In this document: piece by piece, positions 8,471 to 19,351 of the stretch | Position numbering within the stretch: position 1 is the stretch's first letter | Layout: every line of letters starts with the position of its first letter | NCBI RefSeq assembly: GCF_000280925.3 | Contig: NZ_CP012109.1 | Coordinates: forward strand, 3,678,501 to 3,742,500 | Source: Myxococcus hansupus | GTDB taxonomy: Bacteria > Myxococcota > Myxococcia > Myxococcales > Myxococcaceae | DNA length: 64,000 bases | Reading direction: 5' to 3' | Notes under the pieces: model-generated | The model's database searches: none | The model's input: the letters and a program-made list of their open reading frames with translations, nothing else | What the model was told of the DNA's origin: nothing | Translations under genes and position numbers: made by a program

Positions 8471-10628
8471 ATATGACGACGCAGGCGTGTCCCAACTGTG
8501 GCTTCGTCCACGACATCCGCGTGTACGTCAGCGGCCAGCGCGTCCAGTGCCGCTGCGGCATCCGCTTCGAGGCGCGCCGGGGTGAGGTGGTCGACACGGG
8601 CCGCCACTCGATGGTGTCCATGTCCAGCGCCGCCCCCGAGCGCCGCCTGGAGACGAACGGGACGTCCGGGGCGGTGACGGTGGTTCCGCACGCGGATCCT
8701 GACCCGGGCATCATGGTTTCCGTCTCCCGCGTCTCCACGCCCGTGAAGAATGGCGTGGGGAACGGGCTGCCGGGCGTGCCGGCCCCCATCAGCGGGGTGG
8801 CGCTGCCGTCCGGCGTGGATGACGGCGAGGCGCCCGTGGACGCGACGGTGGTGCGCTCGTCCGCGAACACGGGGCCGGGGAGCGCGCGCTCCGACCTGCA
8901 CGGCCACGACGAGGAGCCGACCTTCGTGGGCGGCGGCAAGGTGGACCTGCCCGGCTTCGAGCTGAAGGAGATGCTCGGACGCGGCGGCATGGGCGAGGTG
9001 TGGCTGGCGCGGCAGCAGTCGCTGGGGCGCACCGTGGCGGTGAAGCTGCTGCCGCCGCGGCTGGCGAAGGACCCTGAGTTCGTCACGCGCTTCGAGAAGG
9101 AAGCCACGGCGCTGGCGGCCCTGAACCACCCGAACATCATCCAGATCATCGACCGTGGCGTGGCGGGCGAGCACTACTACTTCGTCATGGAGTACGTGGA
9201 GGGCCGCTCGCTGCGCGAGGCGATGTCCGCCGGGCTCACGCCGGACACGGGCCTGAAGCTCATCCTGGCGGTGGCGCGCGCCATCGAGTGCGCGCACGAG
9301 AAGGGCATCATCCACCGCGACCTGAAGCCGGAGAACATCCTGCTGGACGGGCGCGGGAACGTGAAGGTGGCGGACTTCGGGCTCGCGGGCATCCGCGCGC
9401 CGGATTCGCGGCTGCAACTCACGGCGACGTCCGTGGCCATGGGCACGCTGAACTACATGGCCCCGAGCAGCGCCGCGACGCGAAGAGCGTGGACGGCCGC
9501 GCGGACCTCTTCTCGCTGGGCGTCATCCTCTACGAGCTGCTCACCGGCGAGCTGCCCCTGGGCCGCTTCAAGCTGCCCTCCGCGAAGAAGCCGGGCCTGG
9601 ATCCGCGCGTGGATGGGGTGGTGGACCGGTTGCTGGAGCAGGACCCGGAGGCGCGCTACGCGCAGGCCGGCGAGCTGTGCGCGGCGCTGGAGGTGATGAT
9701 CTCCACCAGCTCCGCGCCGGGGCTGCCGCAGGGGGACATGGCCCTCGCGCACCTGGTGCCCGCGTCCGCGCGGCCGGTGAAGCCGAGTCCGATTTCGCGC
9801 CAGCTCCGCACGGGTTGGCGGCGCGTGCGCGGCGGGCTGTCCGTGGTGGGCGGTCTGGCGCTGCTGGGCTTCGCGGCCCGGTGGCTGGTGGGGCCGGTGA
9901 CGGTCGACATCAAGCGCGGGAAGGACCGGGTGGTGCGTACGGCCCCCGCGGCGCTGCCGCCGAACACCTACGGCGAGGTGTTCTCCTCGCTGAGCATCGC
10001 GGAGCCCGCGAAGCCCGGTGGCACATCGCGCCTGGAGCTGGGCTTCAACGAGGGCAGCGAGGAGGTCAACGTCCACAGCGGCCAATGGACCATGGTGGAC
10101 GGGGAGCTCCGCGCGCTGCAGGCCGGCAAGGAGACCAACGGGCGCCGGCTGATTCCGCGCGCGTACATCGCGACGCGCTACTTCTCGTCCAACGACTTCA
10201 CGGCCGAAGTGCTGATGGACGTGGATCGCCTGGGGCCGGAGTACCCGGAGGATCCCGACGCGCAGCACTACGGAGAGCTCGCGTTCCGCATCAAGGACAC
10301 GCAGGTCTCCGCGTTCGCCATCCCCAACGTGGGCATGCGGCTGGCCTGGCGGTACTTCACGCCGGACGGGCGCGAGGTGGTGGGCAACAGCGCGCAGGAC
10401 ACGGACGCGCTCGTCGAGGACGAGATGCCGCTGCCCGCCCACGGCCCCTACCAGGTGCGGCTGCAACTGCGCCGGAACAGCTCGGGCGTGCTGGTGGAGG
10501 CGTTCCTCAACAACGAGCGCTTCGCGCGCAAGCTGCTGGTGGGCCTGGAGGACCACGTGGCGAAGGTGGCCCTGGGCTGCCGGAACCTGTCCTGCTCGTT
10601 CGACGACTTGAAGGTCCGGGGCACCTGA
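8467..10628 (+). pseudogene. Membrane Ser/Thr protein kinase with a frameshift at the APE motif
   Basis: Starts at ATG 8467 inside the cyclase stop (ATGA). An N-terminal zinc-ribbon-like segment (Cys8, Cys11, Cys28, Cys30) precedes a Hanks-type kinase with GRGGMGEVWLA, the ATP lysine in VAVKLLP, HRDLKPENIL and DFGLAG. At 9461-9464 the run CCCC should be CCCCC: the reading goes MAPSSAAT instead of MAPEQRRD, and the frame ends at 9696 (409 residues). The other frame continues without a break to 10628 with GRADLFSLGVILYELLTG, a membrane segment (LSVVGGLALLGFAARWLVG) and a concanavalin/DUF1080-like C-terminal domain. The continuation has normal codon bias on both sides, so this is either a recent mutation or a sequencing error. 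As read, the kinase loses the C-lobe and its membrane anchor and would be dead. Confidence 0.85.
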
Positions 10629-10775
10629 TGCCCCGGCCGGTCCGCCGCGTGGCCAAGGGCATCGAGTAGCCCCCGCGCCGGGCGTGGGCTTGCGCGGACG
10701 CCCGGTCATCCCCACCTTGCACTCGGCACGGTGTCGCCTCCACGGTGGCCGTGCCGAGCCTACGCGGGGGTGGGG

Positions 10776-11747
10776 ATGGAGCTGTGGCGCATGGCACTGG
10801 CGCCCGTCTTGGCGGCGTGCCTCCTGGGATTGCTGGTGGTGGCCTTCGCCTTCGGGCGCAAGGACGTGTCGTCCCGGCCGTACCGCGTGCCCCTCCTGTG
10901 GTTCGCCCTGCTGGCGGTGGTGTCCCTGTTCGTCCTGGAGCGCGTCCAGCTCACGGGCACGGTGCTGTCCTCCGTGACGGCCGTGAAGGCACTGGGCTCC
11001 GTCCTGCTGGTGGTGGCCGCGGGGCTGGTGCTGCGGGGCGCCTGGGCACGCTCGCGCGCCCATGGGTTGCGGGGCTCGGCGCCCGTGCCGCTGGAGGAGG
11101 CGGTGGAGGCGCTGCGTGCGGGCAAGGCTCCGGGCTGGGGCGTGTACCACGGGGTGCTGGAGGCGGAGCCGGCGCTGACGTCTCCCGGCGGCGTACCGTG
11201 CGCGTTCTTCGACGCGGAGGTGCGCGAGGTGGCGGCGGATGGCCGCCGAGGTGCGCTGCTGTCGCGCGAGCGGGCCTACGCGCCGGTGCTGTCGCTGCGG
11301 GGTCGGCGCGTCCAGGCGACGGTGGTGTTCTCGCCCGCGTCGTTGATGGCGCCGGTGGAAGTGCGCCGCTGCAAGGCCCTGCCGGGGACGGTGCCCGCGT
11401 CGTGGTACCAGACCCCGCATCCGGAAGACGGCTCGGCCTTGGCCGGGAGCCCCTCCGGAGACAGTGCGCGGCGCGAAGAACCGGAGTCCCACCTGGAACC
11501 CGAGGCGCTGTCCTGGGAGCGCGTGGGCACGGTGGGAGAGTCCTGCCTCGTGGTGGGCGAGCTGCGCCGAGGCTCCACCGAGGGCAGCTATGTCTTGAGC
11601 GGCCGTGAAGGTGGCGCCGCGCTGGTGGTGCTGGGGCCCCAGGCGCCGGCCACGGGTGGGAGCCTGGCGCGCAGGGCCTGGGGGCACTTCGCCGCGGCCG
11701 GCGTGTTGTCCATGGCCGCGGCGGGGGTCCTGTCCTGGGCGCTCTGA
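10776..11747 (+). CDS. Membrane protein with GIDE-like middle domain
   Basis: 323 residues from ATG 10776 (GGGGGTGGGG just upstream). About three hydrophobic segments lie in the first 95 residues (LAPVLAACLLGLLVVAFAFG, LLWFALLAVVSLFVLE, ALGSVLLVVAAGLVL). A soluble middle part contains GVPCAFFDAEVREV and ends in one C-terminal membrane segment (FAAAGVLSMAAAGVLSW). The pattern of a short soluble domain between membrane segments, with a PCxFFxxEV core, resembles the GIDE/MUL1-type domain found in bacterial membrane proteins; this is a weak match made by eye. It is transcribed after the kinase gene with a 147-base gap. Its role is unknown. Confidence 0.6.
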   Translation: MELWRMALAPVLAACLLGLLVVAFAFGRKDVSSRPYRVPLLWFALLAVVSLFVLERVQLTGTVLSSVTAVKALGSVLLVVAAGLVLRGAWARSRAHGLRGSAPVPLEEAVEALRAGKAPGWGVYHGVLEAEPALTSPGGVPCAFFDAEVREVAADGRRGALLSRERAYAPVLSLRGRRVQATVVFSPASLMAPVEVRRCKALPGTVPASWYQTPHPEDGSALAGSPSGDSARREEPESHLEPEALSWERVGTVGESCLVVGELRRGSTEGSYVLSGREGGAALVVLGPQAPATGGSLARRAWGHFAAAGVLSMAAAGVLSWAL

Positions 11748-11757
11748 GCCGGCTCAG
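11744..11757. terminator. 14-bp palindrome spanning two convergent stop codons
   Basis: CTGAGCCGGCTCAG is a perfect palindrome. Its left arm contains the TGA of the plus-strand membrane protein (11745-11747) and its right arm the TGA of the minus-strand gene (11754-11756), leaving 6 bases between them. It may act as a small bidirectional terminator; no T tract flanks it. Confidence 0.4.
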
Positions 11758-14117
11758 GGCGTCCCGGGGTTTCCGGCGCCTCGCGTGGTGGAGAACACGA
11801 GCTGCTCCTCGCTGTCCGCCACGCGCACGGTGAGCGTCCGCTCGACGCCCGCGAGCCCCATGGGCGTGGACTGCGCCACCTCCGCCAGCAGCGCGGCGCC
11901 AGCGCGCAGGTGGAAGCCCGTGCTCCACATGCCTTCCAGCTCGCCGAACACGGTGCGCAGCTCGTCCGGGGCCTTGCGCTCGTCAATGGCGCGTCGCAGC
12001 CGGACCATGCCGCTCACGAACTCCCGGCAGCGCACGAGCGAGTTCGGGTTCTTGTGGATGATCTCCGCGAACGTGAAATTGCCGCCGCCGGGGCGCCACT
12101 CGCTCTCGATGAGTTGCAGGTCCTTGCCCAGCTCGCGCACGGTGGGATCTCGCTGGAAGAACGCCTTGGCGATCTCCGCGGCGCGGCTGGGTGACAGGTC
12201 GTTCAGCATCAGGCTGCCCCGGTTCTGGACCTCGCGGAGGTAGGCCTCCCAGATGGGCGCGTAGACGGTGCGGCGGAACTCGGGGGAGGCGCGGGCCGTC
12301 TGGTCGCTCCAGGGCATCGCGCGGGCCAGGGCGCGGGAGAAGCGCGGAAGGTCGAACTCCTGGATGCGCGGCACCAGGGCCCGGAACGTGTCGTCCGCCA
12401 TCTTCACTTCGAGCCGCGTCTCGATGGGGTGCTTGCCCATATCCTCCTGCATCCAGGAGACGACGGAGGACGCGTCCTTCGTGTCCAGCACACCCCAGAC
12501 GACGGCGTCATCCACCGCCTGCTGCAGCTCCTTGCGCGTCAGCTTCTTCTGCCGTCCCCATTGCAGCAGGTGCAGGCCGTAGCCGAAGTCGGTGGCCACG
12601 GGCGCCGGCGCGAAGCGGGACATGTCCGCCTTCAGGTCCACGGCCCACTGGCTCCGGTTGCCCAGCAGCTTGTCCTCGTAGCCGCGACGTCCCAGGAACG
12701 CCATGCGCCGGGCGCCCTGGAAGTTCTCCTGCGTCACCCAGGCCTGCCGCTTCACGTCTCGCGACTTGAGCAGCTCGAACGAGCCGAACCCCAGCGAGAA
12801 GCCCACGGCCTGTTGCCGCGTGATCGTGGTGGCGTGCAGGTAGTTGCGCAGCTCGAACTCGGCGGGCTGGGCAGAGGCCTTCATCCACTTGAGCAGCTCC
12901 ACGAGGTTGCCCTTGAGCAGGGATTCGTGGAAGCGCATCGCGGTGACGTCCTCGACGACGACCTCCAGCAGCGTGGAGGCTTCGTTGAGGCGCAGGTACT
13001 CGTATTGGAAGCCCTCGGCGATGTGCGAGCGGACGGCGTTCTCCAGCGCCTCGGCGACGCGGGCCTTGAAGTCCGCCCAGGCCTGCGGAAGGTTGGCCGG
13101 GTCCGCGAGCTGCGGGTCGATGCCGAGCCGCTCCAGCACCATGCCCAGGACCCGCTTCTGGTTCTCATCCAGCTTGGTCTTGCTGGCCTTCTCCACCAGC
13201 CCGTCCATGAGCTCCAGCGCCGTCTGGCCCTTCTTGAGGAGCTCGCGAAGCACCGGCCCCAAGAGGGCTTCCAGGAGCTGACCGAGCTGCGCCTTCACGG
13301 CCGCGGGGTCGAGCAGCTCCACCTGGATGCCGAGCCCGGCGGAGAGCGTCTGCTCGTGGGACTTCACCTTGCGCACGGCGACCTGGATGCGGCCGGTGCG
13401 GGGGCGCGTGAAGCTGAGCTGGTAGTCGTCGGTGAGGGACACCTTGGCGGACAGGCCGGCCTTCACGCTCGTCTTCACCGCGAGCAGCTCGCTGCCGCGC
13501 AGGAACCCCAGGCGGTTCAGATTGGAAGGGAAGACGTCCGCCCAGTTGAGCTCCAGGCGCGTCTGGAGCGAGCCCCGGGCCTGCCACGCCACGGCGTCTC
13601 CCAGCCCGAGCTTGGCCAGATCGGTGGCCTGCATGAGGCGCAGCTCGGACAGGTCCGTGCGCGCGGCCTCGCGCATGTTCCGGCCCAACGGATGGGCCCG
13701 GTAATCGCTGAGCACGACGCTCAGTTCCGTCTGCTGTTCGGAGGCGAGGAAGGACAGGCTGGCGCTCACGGCGGCCTTCACCCGCGCGGCCACCTGGTAG
13801 CGCATCCAACCCGTCTCGGTGCCCAGGAGAAGCTGCGGCCGTGGGCCTTGCTCGGATGCCTCGGGGGTCGTCTCACCGACGATGCCGTTCTCATCCACGT
13901 CGCCGGGTGAGTTGAAGTTGCGGACCGTCGCCTCGCCGCTGGCTTCGAAGGAGAGGGTGATGCCGTGCATGGCCAGCTTGGGGGGAAGGACCTTCTGCTC
14001 CGTGAGCGCCCCCTGGGCCACGGTCACCTTGATGTCCTGGTCCTGCAGCTTCACGTCGGGAATCTTCTCGGCCACGACTTCGGGAAGCTTCTCGAGCAGC
14101 TTGTTGACCACCTTCAT
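11754..14117 (-). CDS. Large protein of unknown function (787 aa)
   Basis: I do not recognise this family. The start MKVVNKLLEKLPEVVAEKIP has no signal peptide or membrane segment, and the protein looks soluble. The first 270 residues are rich in beta strands (VTVAQGALTEQKVLPPKL, AVKTSVKAGLSAKVSL). The middle and C-terminal parts are helical with many charged residues (LLEALLGPVLRELLKKGQTALELMDGL; a long region with EFDLPRFSRALARAMPW). Codon bias is that of a real gene throughout. It lies downstream of the sigma-54 activator on the same strand, separated by 156 bases containing hairpins, and it converges on the GIDE-like gene. A scaffold, surface-associated or contractile-machine component would fit the composition, but nothing in the sequence decides this. 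Confidence 0.7.
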   Translation of the reverse strand: MKVVNKLLEKLPEVVAEKIPDVKLQDQDIKVTVAQGALTEQKVLPPKLAMHGITLSFEASGEATVRNFNSPGDVDENGIVGETTPEASEQGPRPQLLLGTETGWMRYQVAARVKAAVSASLSFLASEQQTELSVVLSDYRAHPLGRNMREAARTDLSELRLMQATDLAKLGLGDAVAWQARGSLQTRLELNWADVFPSNLNRLGFLRGSELLAVKTSVKAGLSAKVSLTDDYQLSFTRPRTGRIQVAVRKVKSHEQTLSAGLGIQVELLDPAAVKAQLGQLLEALLGPVLRELLKKGQTALELMDGLVEKASKTKLDENQKRVLGMVLERLGIDPQLADPANLPQAWADFKARVAEALENAVRSHIAEGFQYEYLRLNEASTLLEVVVEDVTAMRFHESLLKGNLVELLKWMKASAQPAEFELRNYLHATTITRQQAVGFSLGFGSFELLKSRDVKRQAWVTQENFQGARRMAFLGRRGYEDKLLGNRSQWAVDLKADMSRFAPAPVATDFGYGLHLLQWGRQKKLTRKELQQAVDDAVVWGVLDTKDASSVVSWMQEDMGKHPIETRLEVKMADDTFRALVPRIQEFDLPRFSRALARAMPWSDQTARASPEFRRTVYAPIWEAYLREVQNRGSLMLNDLSPSRAAEIAKAFFQRDPTVRELGKDLQLIESEWRPGGGNFTFAEIIHKNPNSLVRCREFVSGMVRLRRAIDERKAPDELRTVFGELEGMWSTGFHLRAGAALLAEVAQSTPMGLAGVERTLTVRVADSEEQLVFSTTRGAGNPGTP

Positions 14118-14147
14118 GCGCGTCCCCCAGGGCTATGCCCCCGCCAC

Positions 14148-14184
14148 CTGACCGGAGGCCCCTCCGTCGTACGACGGCGGTCAG
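14148..14184. repeat. Inverted repeat upstream of the 787-aa gene
   Basis: CCGTCGTACGACGG (14164-14177) is a perfect 14-bp palindrome. It is enclosed by CTGACC (14148-14153) and GGTCAG (14179-14184). It lies 31-67 bases upstream of ATG 14117, where an operator or a leader structure could act. Confidence 0.5.
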
Positions 14185-14232
14185 CCTGGAACAAGGCGCA
14201 TACCCGAAAAGGCCTGTGGTCAGCGGACGCAT

Positions 14233-14254
14233 CACCCTCCAGGGAGGGGTGGTG
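14233..14254 (-). terminator. Hairpin after the sigma-54 activator gene
   Basis: ACCCTCC (14234-14240) pairs with GGAGGGGT (14243-14250) with one bulge. It lies 20 bases past the stop of the minus-strand activator gene. No T run follows directly, so this is a weak call. Confidence 0.35.
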
Positions 14255-14273
14255 TGCTGCGCCTCGCGGTGCG

Positions 14274-15851
<1,578 letters not shown>

Positions 15852-15864
15852 GGGGCGGCCCCTC

Positions 15865-16698
15865 TCAGGCCGCGCGGCCCAGCACCAGGCGCTGGCCTTC
15901 GCGAGCGGGCTCGCAGACGGGGAACAGCGACCGGGCCTGTTCGGCCATGTCCTCCAGCACGTCGTCGCCGTGCGCCGGGTCATGATGGAAGAGGCACAGC
16001 CGGCGGGCGCCCACGAGGCCGGCCACGCCCGCGGCATCCATCATCGTCGAGTGGCCCCAGCCCTTCTTGGGGATGCCCTTGCGGCCCTCGTATTCGTCCG
16101 GGGTGTATTGCGCGTCCAGGCACAGCACGTCCGCGCCCTCGAAGAGGCGGCCGACCTCTGGCGCGAGGTCCTCGACGCGGACCTCCACGTCGGTGGCGTA
16201 GATGAAGGAATGGCCATCCGCTTCCACGCGGTAGGCCAGACATCCCTGTGGGTGAGGCACGTCGATGGGCGTGACACGAAACGGGCCGACCTCCACGGGC
16301 TGGGCGTGCAGCGCCGAGCGGAAGTCCATGCGCGAGCGCATGGTGGACAGCGGCACCGGGAAGTGGGGCGGTTGCATCTGCGCGGCGAGTTCGGACTGGA
16401 GCGCCTGCGCGCCATTGGCGCCGGGGCCGTAGAGCGTCAGCTCCGAGGTGGGCAGGTAGGCCGGGGTGAAGAAGGGGAAGCCTTGCACGTGGTCCCAGTG
16501 CAGGTGCGAGAAGAAGAGGGTGGCCTTCTGGGGCGCGCCCTCGCGCATCATGATTTCGCCCAGCGAGCGCAAGCCGGTGCCCGCGTCCAGGATGAGCCGG
16601 TGGCCCTGGCTGGTGACCTCCACGCAGGCCGTGTTGCCGCCAATGCGTGAGCCCGACACCGCGATGCTTCCTCGAACGCCATGAAACCGGACTTCCAT
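15865..16698 (-). CDS. MBL-fold metal-dependent hydrolase
   Basis: 277 residues. Metallo-beta-lactamase fold: the first strand holds HGVRGSIAVSG, a motif common to cyclic-nucleotide-type and PhnP-like phosphodiesterase members. The metal site has SHLHWDHVQG (His65, His67, Asp69, His70), a further His in DVPHPQG, Asp in YATDVEV and His in FHHDPAHGDD. The whole metal set of the family is present, so the enzyme should be active; the substrate is not known. Adjacent and upstream of the GAF/sigma-54 activator with a 13-base gap, so the two are probably one transcript. Confidence 0.83.
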   Translation of the reverse strand: MEVRFHGVRGSIAVSGSRIGGNTACVEVTSQGHRLILDAGTGLRSLGEIMMREGAPQKATLFFSHLHWDHVQGFPFFTPAYLPTSELTLYGPGANGAQALQSELAAQMQPPHFPVPLSTMRSRMDFRSALHAQPVEVGPFRVTPIDVPHPQGCLAYRVEADGHSFIYATDVEVRVEDLAPEVGRLFEGADVLCLDAQYTPDEYEGRKGIPKKGWGHSTMMDAAGVAGLVGARRLCLFHHDPAHGDDVLEDMAEQARSLFPVCEPAREGQRLVLGRAA

Positions 16699-16867
16699 CG
16701 TGAGTCTCCTTGGTGGATGTGAGGAGGCTCAGAGCAGGGGATGTGCCAGTTGCAAGGGGTTGAATTCACGGGGGCATGTCTGGCCCATCCGCGAAGGTGC
16801 ACCAGAACGGATCGCCCTGCATCGTGCGGGTCGCTCCAGATTGGCGCATCACCTTCGTGAAGCGGAA

Positions 16868-17407
16868 CTAACCGCGCCCCAGCCGTTCGAGCACTTGTTT
16901 CACCCGCGCGTCCGCCGAGCCGTGGACGGTGAGCACCTCCACGCCCAACTCATACGGGTCGTCGAGCAGCACCCTGCACAGTGCTTCATCCACCGCGGTC
17001 CTCATGTGGATGTCTTCACGGGCCCGGAGCCGGATGCGATCCGGTGCATCGATGGGCACGAAGACGATGAGGTCGAGCGTCTGGACGGCGGAGCGGACCC
17101 GGGGAAGCCATTCCTCCAGGTCGAACGCCTCCGCGTCCTCGTGCGCCTGCAGATACCCCAGGAAGTCGACAGGGCAGCGGTCGAACAGGATGTCGCGTGC
17201 GTCTTTCTCGGCGTGAAGCAGCTCGGCCGAGAACCGGAGCTGTTCGACGAAGTCCTCCAGGGAGGGCGGGGTCGCGAACTCGTAACCCTCTTCCTCGAGG
17301 AGGAGGTACGGCTCTTCCGCGAGCCGGTACCCCTCGAGTTCTTCTCCGAGCAAGTCAATCAGAGTCGACTTGCCCACCCGGTGTGAGCCTGTCACCGCGA
17401 TGCGCAT
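16868..17407 (-). CDS. Small P-loop NTPase (AAA_28 / nucleotide-kinase-like)
   Basis: 179 residues. The Walker A motif GSHRVGKST sits at 7-15. FDRCPVDFLGYL is a thymidylate-kinase-like DRx segment, and the helical LRAREDIHMRTAVDE region is lid-like. The fold matches the AAA_28 group of predicted nucleotide or NadR-like kinases. No signal peptide or membrane segment. The substrate is unknown. Upstream of the MBL gene on the same strand, with a 169-base gap. Confidence 0.72.
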   Translation of the reverse strand: MRIAVTGSHRVGKSTLIDLLGEELEGYRLAEEPYLLLEEEGYEFATPPSLEDFVEQLRFSAELLHAEKDARDILFDRCPVDFLGYLQAHEDAEAFDLEEWLPRVRSAVQTLDLIVFVPIDAPDRIRLRAREDIHMRTAVDEALCRVLLDDPYELGVEVLTVHGSADARVKQVLERLGRG

Positions 17408-17471
17408 GCCCTCTCATACCGCAACCCCGAGGAGCACGTGCCTCGGGGCGCGGGCATGCGCATCTGGAACT

Positions 17472-18836
17472 TCAGCGCGGCGTGACCTTGAGCAGCTTGC
17501 CGTTGGTCGCGTCGGTCAGCAGGTAGAGGGCGCCGTCGGGGCCCTGGACCACTTCACGGATGCGCTCGTTGCGGTCCTTGAGGAGGTGCTCCTCACCCAC
17601 CGCGCGGTCGTTGTGCATCCGCAGCCGCACCAGCGCGCGGGCGGACAGGCCGCCGATGAAGACGTTGTTGCGCCACTCGGGGAACAGGTTCCCGGTGTAG
17701 ATGGTCATGCCGGAGGGCGAAATCACCGGGTCCCAGTAGTACACGGGCTGCTCCATGCCCTCGCGCCGCGGGCTCTCGTGGATGGGGGCTCCGGAGTACT
17801 CCTCGCCGTACCCGATGGTGGGCCAGCCGTAGTCCTTGCCGGCCTCGGGACGGTTGAGCTCGTCACCGCCCTGGGGGCCCATCTCCACGGTCCACAGCCG
17901 GTTCTGGCTGTCGAGCGCCGCGGAGAGGATGTTCCGGTGACCGATCGACCAGATTTCAGGCTTGGCATCGGGCGTGTTCAGGTACGGGTTGTCGTCAGGC
18001 ACGGAGCCATCCGGGTTGATGCGGACGACCTTGCCGAAGTGGCTCCTCACGTCCTGCGCCTGCACCCGGCCCGCGAGGATGGAGCGCTCACCGAGCGTGA
18101 CGAACAGCTTGCCATCCGGGGTGAACACCAGCCGGCCGCCCGAGTGCAGCGTCGACTCGAGCGTCGGCATCATCTGGAAGATGACCTGCACGTTCTCCAC
18201 GCGAGGCTGCGCCCCGTCCACGAGCCGCGCGCGCGCGACCGCCAGGCCGTTCCCGCCCGTGCGGGGCTCGGCATAGGTCCAGTAGATGAGCCCGCTCTCC
18301 GCGTAGTCGGGGCCGACCTCCACGTCGAGCAGGCCGCCCTGGCCACGTCCATCCACGGCGGGGAGCCCCGTGACGGCGGGGGACTTCGCGCCCTCCGGCG
18401 TGACGATGTAGAGCGAGCCCGTGGGCTTCTCCGTCACCAGCATGCGCTGGTCGGGCAGGAAGGCGATGGCCCAGGGGTTCCTGAAGCCCGACGCAATCTC
18501 GGTGACCGTGATCTCCGTCCGGGACTGGATGGCCGGGACGCGCGTCTGGCCCGGGAAGGCCGGGTCGAACTCGGGAACGTTGGCCGGGCCCTGCGGAACC
18601 GGCGGGCCCGTGGGCAGCGGCTCTTCCGGCGTGCCCGCGTCATCATCGGGGACGCCCGCGTCGTCATCAGGCACGCCCGCGTCATCATCGGGGACGCCCG
18701 AGTCTTCAGGCGGAACGCCGGAGTCCACTCCCGAGTCCCCTTGGGGGACACCCGAATCGGGAGGCTTGGGGCGAGGGTCTTCGCTGCAACCAACGAGGAG
18801 TGTGGCGACGATGAGGGGGATCGACAGGATTCGCAT
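17472..18836 (-). CDS. PQQ-dependent sugar dehydrogenase lipoprotein
   Basis: 454 residues from ATG 18836, where the lipoprotein signal starts (MRILSIPLIVATLLVGC, Cys17). Residues 20-75 are an Asp/Pro/Gly-rich spacer with repeats (DSGVPQGDSGVDSG, then DDDAGVP three times, a 21-bp DNA repeat). The rest is a six-bladed propeller of the soluble glucose/aldose dehydrogenase type: FRNPWAIAFLPDQRMLV, the catalytic His in STLHSGGRLVF, SIGHRNILSAAL, and DGALYLLTDATNG near the end. It would oxidise sugars at the outer surface or in the periplasm with bound PQQ and Ca2+. The flexible acidic stalk suggests display away from the membrane. Confidence 0.88.
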   Translation of the reverse strand: MRILSIPLIVATLLVGCSEDPRPKPPDSGVPQGDSGVDSGVPPEDSGVPDDDAGVPDDDAGVPDDDAGTPEEPLPTGPPVPQGPANVPEFDPAFPGQTRVPAIQSRTEITVTEIASGFRNPWAIAFLPDQRMLVTEKPTGSLYIVTPEGAKSPAVTGLPAVDGRGQGGLLDVEVGPDYAESGLIYWTYAEPRTGGNGLAVARARLVDGAQPRVENVQVIFQMMPTLESTLHSGGRLVFTPDGKLFVTLGERSILAGRVQAQDVRSHFGKVVRINPDGSVPDDNPYLNTPDAKPEIWSIGHRNILSAALDSQNRLWTVEMGPQGGDELNRPEAGKDYGWPTIGYGEEYSGAPIHESPRREGMEQPVYYWDPVISPSGMTIYTGNLFPEWRNNVFIGGLSARALVRLRMHNDRAVGEEHLLKDRNERIREVVQGPDGALYLLTDATNGKLLKVTPR

Positions 18837-19351
18837 GCGACTCGCTCCTGGGGGGGATGGGAATGACGCGACCATCGCGTCCCTGACGTTGCGAGGAAAG
18901 GACGCGTTTGGGTGGGTGGTGATTCCTTGCCGTGCATCGGACAGACATTCGCCTCGGGGATGGAGCCCCACGCGCCATCACCCATGTCTGTGCAGCAACG
19001 CACCAATTGTATGAAAGGGCCGTAGTCCCCGCCGCGCCAAAGCCTGCCCCCACGCAGGGTGGGCTGCCGGTCCTGAAGCACGGCGCGGAGTCCTTCATGT
19101 TCGGCACCGCGTTCATCTGGATGGAGAAGATTGCTGGCAGCAGCGTGCCCCAGTTCATCCTGCACGACGCACGCACGGCCATCACGGCGCGTGTCCCTCC
19201 TGCCTCCACCAAGCGTGAACCTGACGCGAAGGTGACGAAAATGTCAGGGACGGGCGGCCTTCAGAGGGGCGGGAGGCGGATTCCAAGTTTTTGGGAAATC
19301 GGACGCAACTTCGGCGGTCGCCTGCCGACAATGGGGGCAGGAGATACCTCA
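18837..19351. other. 515-bp divergent intergenic region
   Basis: This gap separates the PQQ dehydrogenase (minus) from the LysM gene (plus) and should hold both promoters. Frames over it exist on both strands (up to 168 residues) but lack the local third-position GC bias, and none is recognised. It has more A/T than its neighbours, for example GCACCAATTGTATGAAAGG (19003-19021) and CCAAGTTTTTGGGAAATC (19284-19301). I could not fit a confident -35/-10 pair. It could also contain a decayed gene. Confidence 0.5.

Noticed and set aside
18706-19212. Minus-strand frame of 168 codons upstream of the PQQ dehydrogenase
   Set aside because: Overlaps the dehydrogenase in another frame, lacks codon bias and has no recognisable domain.
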